64,000 nt of DNA from Hyphomicrobiaceae bacterium (GTDB lineage: Bacteria > Pseudomonadota > Alphaproteobacteria > Rhizobiales > Hyphomicrobiaceae): NCBI GenBank assembly GCA_016793635.1, contig JAEUMD010000024.1, forward strand, positions 1 to 64,000. The letters run 5' to 3'. The position numbers and the translations under genes are program-made. Under the pieces are notes generated by a model. The model worked only from the letters and a program-made list of their open reading frames with translations. It did no database searches and was not told the origin of the DNA. Positions 59,345 to 64,000 of the stretch are shown in pieces (the first letter of the stretch is position 1; every line of letters starts with the position of its first letter).

Positions 59345-60196
59345 TTATCCGCTCGTCACTGCCGCGGGCGCGACAGCACGCCGGTAGAGGTGGAACGTCG
59401 CATGCCCCAGCACGGGCAACACGACGAAGAACGCGATGAAGCCGGATAGCATCGATATCACCATCAACCCGGCGATGATGAGGCCCCATAGCAGCATCGG
59501 GCGGAAGTTGCCCGTCACCGTGCGCACGCTCGTCACCATCGCGGTGACGAAATCGATGTCGCGGTCGTAGAGCATCGGGAACGAGATGGCGGTGAACGAG
59601 AACACGAACAGCGCGATGATCGCGCCGACCGTGTTGCCGATGGCGAGGAACAGCAGGCCAGCCGGAGTTGAAACGATCTCGCGCAGCAGCTCCGAGAGGT
59701 CGGGTGTCGCGATGCCCTGTCCGCCGAAAAATCCGAAGAACAGGAGGGCGGCGATGTCCATCCAGATGATGAGGGTGAACGCGGTGACGAGCGCCATCCA
59801 ACCCATGTCGCGGCCGCTTGCGCCGATGACGGAGCTGAACACACCACCCCACGTCAAGGGCTCGCCGCGCAACAGCTTGCGGCTGACGTCATAAAGTCCA
59901 GTCGCAATGAAAGGCGCGATGAGCACGAAGCCCATGGCCAACGGGTAAACGAGGAAGGGCAGATCGTAGAACAGCAGCAGTACGGTGATGAGAATGCCGC
60001 CGAGCGCGTAGATGCCGCCGAAAAAGAGGCCGTAACGCGGGGCCGCGCGGAAGTCGTTCAATCCAGCGGCGAGTGCCTCCACGATGTCGGAGACGGCAAG
60101 CTTGTTCACGTCCGGCCAGTCGGATTTTCGCCGCGCGGTCGCCCCGCTCCCGTCGGCCGTCGAAGCTGCCGGCCCTGCCACGGATTCTCCCGCCAT
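59345..60196 (-). CDS. DUF2189 integral membrane protein
   Basis: A 283-residue protein with a short soluble N-terminus and six hydrophobic helices from about residue 55 on. The family signature is visible at the end of the soluble part and in the helices (GLNDFRAAPRYGLFFGGIYALGGI and FVLIAPFIATGLYDVSRKLLRGEP). DUF2189 proteins often occur near cytochrome oxidase or sulfate genes; the role is unknown. Start ATG at 60196, after a GGGGGA site; longer frames to 60223 or 60265 lack such a site. Confidence 0.82.
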   Translation of the reverse strand: MAGESVAGPAASTADGSGATARRKSDWPDVNKLAVSDIVEALAAGLNDFRAAPRYGLFFGGIYALGGILITVLLLFYDLPFLVYPLAMGFVLIAPFIATGLYDVSRKLLRGEPLTWGGVFSSVIGASGRDMGWMALVTAFTLIIWMDIAALLFFGFFGGQGIATPDLSELLREIVSTPAGLLFLAIGNTVGAIIALFVFSFTAISFPMLYDRDIDFVTAMVTSVRTVTGNFRPMLLWGLIIAGLMVISMLSGFIAFFVVLPVLGHATFHLYRRAVAPAAVTSG

Positions 60197-60285
60197 TTTC
60201 GTTTCCCCCATCCCGATCTGCATTACTTTTGGGGGAATAATGTCCGAAGCGAAGGTGTGTGGCAATCAGGGTCGGGGGACCCAAC

Positions 60286-61470
60286 TCACTGGGCGGCGGG
60301 CGTGATCTTGAGAATTGCGCCGCGAGTTTCGTCAACCAGAGCGTAGATGGCGCCATCCGGTCCCTCGCGCACGTCGCGGATACGATGCCCCTCGTCGGCC
60401 AAGAGCGTTTCCTCGGATGCGACTGTTCCTCCCTCGAGTGTCAAACGAGTGATCCGCGCGCCGGCGAGCCCGCCGACCAGCACGCTACCCTTCCAGCCGG
60501 GGAAGCGGTCGCTCGTGACGAACGCGAGGCCGGACGTCGCAATCGAGGGGTCCCAATAGTAGACCGGCTGCTCCAGGCCCTCTTTGGCCGTTCCTTCGCC
60601 GATCTTGAAGCCCGTGTAGTGACGGCCATAGCTAATGATGGGCCAGCCGTAGTTCTTGCCGGCCTGCGGGTGATTGAGCTCGTCGCCGCCGCGCGCTCCG
60701 TGTTCGACGGTCCAAAGTTGGCCGGTCGCTGGATCGATCGCCGCCCCCTGCATGTTGCGGTGGCCGATCGACCAGATCTCCGGCAGCCACCCTTGCATCT
60801 TGGGATTGTCCGCGGGGGCCGAGCCATCGGCGGTGATGCGCAAGACCTTGCCCACGTGTGTGTCTGGGCGCTGCGCCAGATCGCCGTCGCCGCGATCGCC
60901 GGTGGTGACGAACAGCGAGCCGTCGGGCGCCGGAACGATGCGGGAGCCGTAATGGTGGCTGGTCGCGCGGGCCGGTTGCTGCCTGAAGATCACAACGACG
61001 TCGCTCAGGGCGCCGCCACCCTTGTCATCAAGGGTCAACTTAGCCCGCGCCACGGCGGTGGCGCTGGTACCTTCGCCGCGTGGCTCCGAAAAGGAGAAAA
61101 ATACCGTGCCAGAGGAGGAAAAATCTGGCGCGAGGCGGATATCGAGGAGGCCGCCCTGCCCGCGGGCGTGAACGGCCGGAACGCCGGAGACCGGTGCCGA
61201 GACCTTGCCCTCATGGGACACGACGCGAATGCGCCCGGGCCGCTCAGTCACAAGCAGCCGACCGTCGGGGAGGAACTGCAACCCCCACGGGTTTTCGAGG
61301 CCCTCGGCGACCGTTTCGATCTTGAGCGCTGTGCGGGTCGCGGGCGGCGCATCGGTCTGCGCGGCGCGTGACACGAGCGCCCAACCGGCGACTGTTCCGA
61401 GGAGTGAAATCGCGAGAATTGCCGTCCGCAAGTTGCGTCTGACGTGCCGGCCGGTGAACGATGCCTTCAA
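60286..61470 (-). CDS. PQQ-dependent sugar dehydrogenase family protein (soluble, YliI-like)
   Basis: A 394-residue protein with a signal peptide (cleavage near SRAAQ) and the six-bladed propeller of soluble aldose dehydrogenases. It shows ENPWGLQFLPDGRLLVTERPGRI, GQGGLLDIRLAPDF, SHHYGSRIVPAPDGSLFVTTGDRGD, EIWSIGHRNMQGAAIDP and RGGDELNHPQAGKNYGWP. It should oxidise aldoses in the periplasm with PQQ as cofactor. The DELN calcium-binding and NYGWP motifs are present. It lies alone between the DUF2189 and methyltransferase genes. Confidence 0.88.
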   Translation of the reverse strand: MKASFTGRHVRRNLRTAILAISLLGTVAGWALVSRAAQTDAPPATRTALKIETVAEGLENPWGLQFLPDGRLLVTERPGRIRVVSHEGKVSAPVSGVPAVHARGQGGLLDIRLAPDFSSSGTVFFSFSEPRGEGTSATAVARAKLTLDDKGGGALSDVVVIFRQQPARATSHHYGSRIVPAPDGSLFVTTGDRGDGDLAQRPDTHVGKVLRITADGSAPADNPKMQGWLPEIWSIGHRNMQGAAIDPATGQLWTVEHGARGGDELNHPQAGKNYGWPIISYGRHYTGFKIGEGTAKEGLEQPVYYWDPSIATSGLAFVTSDRFPGWKGSVLVGGLAGARITRLTLEGGTVASEETLLADEGHRIRDVREGPDGAIYALVDETRGAILKITPAAQ

Positions 61471-61523
61471 TCTCGTACTCCTTGCGCGACCTCATCGCCC
61501 GCACTTCCTTGGCGATTGATTTA

Positions 61524-62087
61524 TCAGCCCTTTGCAGGAGGCGTGCTTAGCCACGGATGTCGTTGTCCCACGGCAGCGATACGTTGAACCGCGCGGAACG
61601 GTTCCCCGGACCGTATATGCTCGAATGCCATGACCACGAGGCGTCCGGCCACGGCTTCGACGAGCTCACCGGGGCGCAGTAGGAACTCCGGCCGGCTCGG
61701 GCGGCCCTGATGTCCGACGGCAAACGTCTCGTAGATCAGCAATCCGTCCTCTGCGACAGCCCCGACAATGTCCGGGAGAATGGGCCGCCAGAGATAGTTG
61801 GTGACGACGACGCCCGCGAAACAGGTGCCGGACAAGGGAAACGCCGCGCCGGACTCGAGGTCCGCGGCAATCAGCCGGACGCCCGGCATGTCCACGAGGT
61901 CGCCACACCCCGCGAGATCACGGTCTATGCCGACCGCGCGGAGCCCGGCGGATAGCGCTGCCCGCAGGTGGCGCCCACCGCCGCAGGCGACATCCAGCAC
62001 CGTTCCGCCGGCCGGAACGCCATTCAGATGCCGCACGACCCACGGCGATGGGGCTATGGTGCCATGCGCACCGGCCGTGTACGGCAT
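61524..62087 (-). CDS. Class I SAM-dependent methyltransferase
   Basis: A 187-residue methyltransferase. Motif I is VLDVACGGGRHLRAAL, followed by an acidic IDRD (motif II) and YLWRPILPDIVGAVAEDGLLIYETFA. The fold and length suit a tellurite-resistance or UbiE-like small methyltransferase; substrate unknown. It is divergent from dapF, with 102 bases between the starts. Confidence 0.8.
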   Translation of the reverse strand: MPYTAGAHGTIAPSPWVVRHLNGVPAGGTVLDVACGGGRHLRAALSAGLRAVGIDRDLAGCGDLVDMPGVRLIAADLESGAAFPLSGTCFAGVVVTNYLWRPILPDIVGAVAEDGLLIYETFAVGHQGRPSRPEFLLRPGELVEAVAGRLVVMAFEHIRSGEPFRAVQRIAAVGQRHPWLSTPPAKG

Positions 62088-62189
62088 CTGGCTGTTCTCC
62101 TCCGTCCCCGGCCTTTCCAGGTCGGTTGACCGGCCCGGCGATCAAAACGGTGAATTGAGTTTTGGGGGCGCCTCGCCATATATGGGCGC

Positions 62190-63056
62190 ATGACAAGCCC
62201 ACCCACCATACCGTTCGTCAAGATGAACGGCCTCGGCAACGATTTCGTCGTCGTCGACGGCCGCGACCGGCCCGTGCACATCGGGGCCGAGGAAGCGCGC
62301 CATCTCGCCGATCGCGCGGTGGGTATCGGTTGCGATCAGGTGATCGTTCTCGAGCCGTCGCCCGATGCCGACGTCCGCATGCGCATCCTGAACGCGGATG
62401 GCTCGGAGGTTTCTGCGTGCGGAAACGCTACGCGATGCGTCGCCTGGCTGCTGGCGGACGAGACCGGAAGGCGCCACGTGACGATCGATACGGACGCAGG
62501 GTCGCTGGCGGCCGACGTGGGCGATATAGAAACGATAACGGTGGACATGGGCAGGCCCCGGTTCGGGTGGCAGGACATTCCCCTTTCTGAGCCGTTCCAC
62601 GATACACGGCAGATCGAGTTGCAGGCCGGCCCGATCGACAAGCCCGTCCTGCATTCCCCTTCGGTCGTCAACGTCGGCAATCCGCATGCCGTATTCTGGG
62701 TGGATGACGTCGACAGCATCGACCTCGGTCGCATCGGCCCGCTGCTCGAGAACCACCCGATCTTCCCGGAGCGTGCCAATATCTCTATTGCACAGGTGAC
62801 GTCGCCAACCTCGATGCGCCTCCGCACCTGGGAGCGCGGTGCGGGTCTCACCCGGGCTTGCGGAACCGCGGCCTGTGCCGCCGCCGTCTGCGCCATGCGC
62901 AAGCGGTTGACCGAGCGGAAAGTCTCTGTGACGCTTCCGGGCGGCGTTCTCGTCATCGAGTGGACGCCCGAGGATCGCATCATGATGACCGGCCCTGCCG
63001 AGCTCGAATTCAAGGGGCAATTGAAGCGGGACGGGCTGGTCCCGGCCACCGTCTGA
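62190..63056 (+). CDS. dapF: Diaminopimelate epimerase
   Basis: A 288-residue enzyme that converts LL- to meso-diaminopimelate in lysine and cell-wall synthesis. It has FVKMNGLGNDFVVVD, the first catalytic Cys in SACGNATRC, a central NVGNPHAVFWVDD, and the second catalytic Cys in TRACGTAACAAAVCA. The two cysteines act as acid and base. Length and motifs are normal. It is followed 40 bases later by mtaB, as is common in Hyphomicrobiales. Confidence 0.95.
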   Translation: MTSPPTIPFVKMNGLGNDFVVVDGRDRPVHIGAEEARHLADRAVGIGCDQVIVLEPSPDADVRMRILNADGSEVSACGNATRCVAWLLADETGRRHVTIDTDAGSLAADVGDIETITVDMGRPRFGWQDIPLSEPFHDTRQIELQAGPIDKPVLHSPSVVNVGNPHAVFWVDDVDSIDLGRIGPLLENHPIFPERANISIAQVTSPTSMRLRTWERGAGLTRACGTAACAAAVCAMRKRLTERKVSVTLPGGVLVIEWTPEDRIMMTGPAELEFKGQLKRDGLVPATV

Positions 63057-63096
63057 CCGGCGCTGGGCAACGCGAGCAGGATGACCAGCGAACACC

Positions 63097-64000
63097 ATGC
63101 ATGACACGTTCGGAAGCGCTGCACGGCACGCGGACGGCGGCATCGCCGCCAGTTCGAGTCACGTCGCGGGAGGCTGTGGCGAGGGCGCCGAGGTTCGCCA
63201 TGCGCCCGGCGGCGACGGTCCGACAATCATTACGCTCGGCTGCCGGCTCAACGCCTACGAGTCCGAAGTGATGCGCCGACACGCCCTCGATGCGGGGCTC
63301 GGCCGCGCCGTCATCGTCAACACTTGCGCGGTGACGGCCGAAGCCGTCCGTCAGGCCCAGCAGACCATCCGCCGCCTGCGCCGGGAGCAGCCGAACGCCC
63401 GCATTATCGTCACCGGCTGTGCGGCGCAGATCGAGCCCGAACGGTTCGCCGCGCTCGACGAGGTGGACCACGTTATCGGCAACGCCGAGAAGCTCGAGGC
63501 GGCAACGTTTCGCGCACTGGCGGTCGAGGAAACCCCGCGCGTGGCGGTCAACGACATCATGAGTGTCACCGAGACCGCGAGCCACATGATCGGAGGCTTC
63601 GGCAGCCGAGCGCGCGCCTATGTTCAGGTGCAGAACGGCTGCGATCACCGTTGCACGTTCTGCATCATCCCGTTCGGGCGCGGTCCGTCGCGGTCGGTGC
63701 CGGCCGGCGACGTTGTGACGGAGATCCGCAGCCTTGCCGAACGGGGCTACAACGAGGTCGTGCTGACGGGTGTCGATGTGACGTCCTATGGCGCCGATTT
63801 ACCCGGTACGCCGAGCTTCGGTCGCTTGGTCCGTCAAGTTCTGAAGCACGTTCCGGAATTGAAGCGGCTCAGGCTGTCTTCGATCGATCAGGTCGAGGCC
63901 GATGGCGAATTGCTGCGCGCGCTCGCCGAGGAGGAGCGGCTGATGCCGCATCTCCACCTCTCGATGCAGTCCGGCGACGACATGATCCTGAAGCGCATGA
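63097..64000 (+). CDS. mtaB: tRNA-t6A37 methylthiotransferase, 5' part (runs off the window)
   Basis: The first 301 residues of an MtaB-type radical-SAM enzyme; no stop is seen before the window ends. It has a Pro/Gly-rich leader of about 45 residues, then the UPF0004 domain (ITLGCRLNAYESEVM, VIVNTCAVTAEAVRQ, IIVTGCAAQIEPERF). The radical-SAM domain follows, with CDHRCTFC (Cys-x3-Cys-x2-Cys) in VQVQNGCDHRC and RLRLSSIDQVE. It turns t6A37 into ms2t6A. The ATG at 63097 is the first in-frame start after an upstream stop. It acts on the product of tsaD, encoded 9 kb away. Confidence 0.92.
   Translation, partial: MHDTFGSAARHADGGIAASSSHVAGGCGEGAEVRHAPGGDGPTIITLGCRLNAYESEVMRRHALDAGLGRAVIVNTCAVTAEAVRQAQQTIRRLRREQPNARIIVTGCAAQIEPERFAALDEVDHVIGNAEKLEAATFRALAVEETPRVAVNDIMSVTETASHMIGGFGSRARAYVQVQNGCDHRCTFCIIPFGRGPSRSVPAGDVVTEIRSLAERGYNEVVLTGVDVTSYGADLPGTPSFGRLVRQVLKHVPELKRLRLSSIDQVEADGELLRALAEEERLMPHLHLSMQSGDDMILKRM

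Overview
The window is a GC-rich chromosomal segment of an alphaproteobacterium, most likely from the order Hyphomicrobiales (Rhizobiales). The evidence is the gene company: the block hemC-hemD-mic60-hemY next to tsaD-gpsA, dapF followed by mtaB, sdhCDA, and many proteins of rhizobial type. No ribosomal RNA is present, so the genus cannot be named from what is here.

Layout. (1) 0.3-11.2 kb: an adenosine-kinase-type PfkB kinase, a DUF547 exported protein, a TVP38/VTT membrane protein directly followed by a flavin disulfide-reductase-like enzyme, a membrane histidine kinase, a PCu(A)C copper chaperone, an AhpD-type protein, a divergent metallophosphoesterase, and a phosphonate-type ABC importer (phnD-phnE-phnC). 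(2) 11.5-14.3 kb: sdhC-sdhD-sdhA, ending in a clear terminator. sdhB is not with them but 42 kb away at 56.5 kb. (3) 14.4-17.3 kb: a lipoprotein-type PHB depolymerase, an outer-membrane barrel protein and a MAPEG protein. (4) 17.7-32.6 kb: an exopolysaccharide locus of Wzx/Wzy type. It has a GDP-mannose 3,5-epimerase-like enzyme, export protein, Wzz-type co-polymerase, Wzy-like polymerase, WecG-type and other glycosyltransferases, a beta-helix protein, a deacetylase, a FemAB/CelD-like acyltransferase and a flippase. A TTGGTTAA motif recurs in its intergenic regions. (5) 33.1-48.1 kb: an integrated mobile element in a tRNA-Thr(CGT) gene, bounded by a 63-bp direct repeat. (6) 48.1-56.4 kb: the tRNA, then hemY, the mitofilin-like mic60 gene, hemD and hemC on the minus strand, and tsaD and gpsA on the plus strand. 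(7) 56.5-64 kb: sdhB, a META-domain protein, a PilZ protein, small unknowns, a DUF2189 protein, a PQQ-type sugar dehydrogenase, a methyltransferase, dapF and the start of mtaB.

The most unusual part is the 15-kb element. It encodes a tyrosine integrase, a winged-helix protein and a RepA-like AAA ATPase, followed by TGATCA repeats in 10-bp phase that look like a replication origin. It also has a ParA/ribbon-helix-helix partition pair set among eleven CTAG motifs. Between these lies a compact rightward operon that starts with a terminase-small-subunit-like protein, apparently from a leaderless promoter, and continues with long helical proteins resembling phage DNA-ejection or structural proteins. 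There is no large terminase, portal, major capsid or tail gene, yet every reading frame is intact and several overlap by ATGA. This suggests a phage satellite, or an integrative plasmid-phage hybrid that depends on a helper, rather than a decaying prophage. That reading is inference; the domain calls in the operon are weak and need profile searches.
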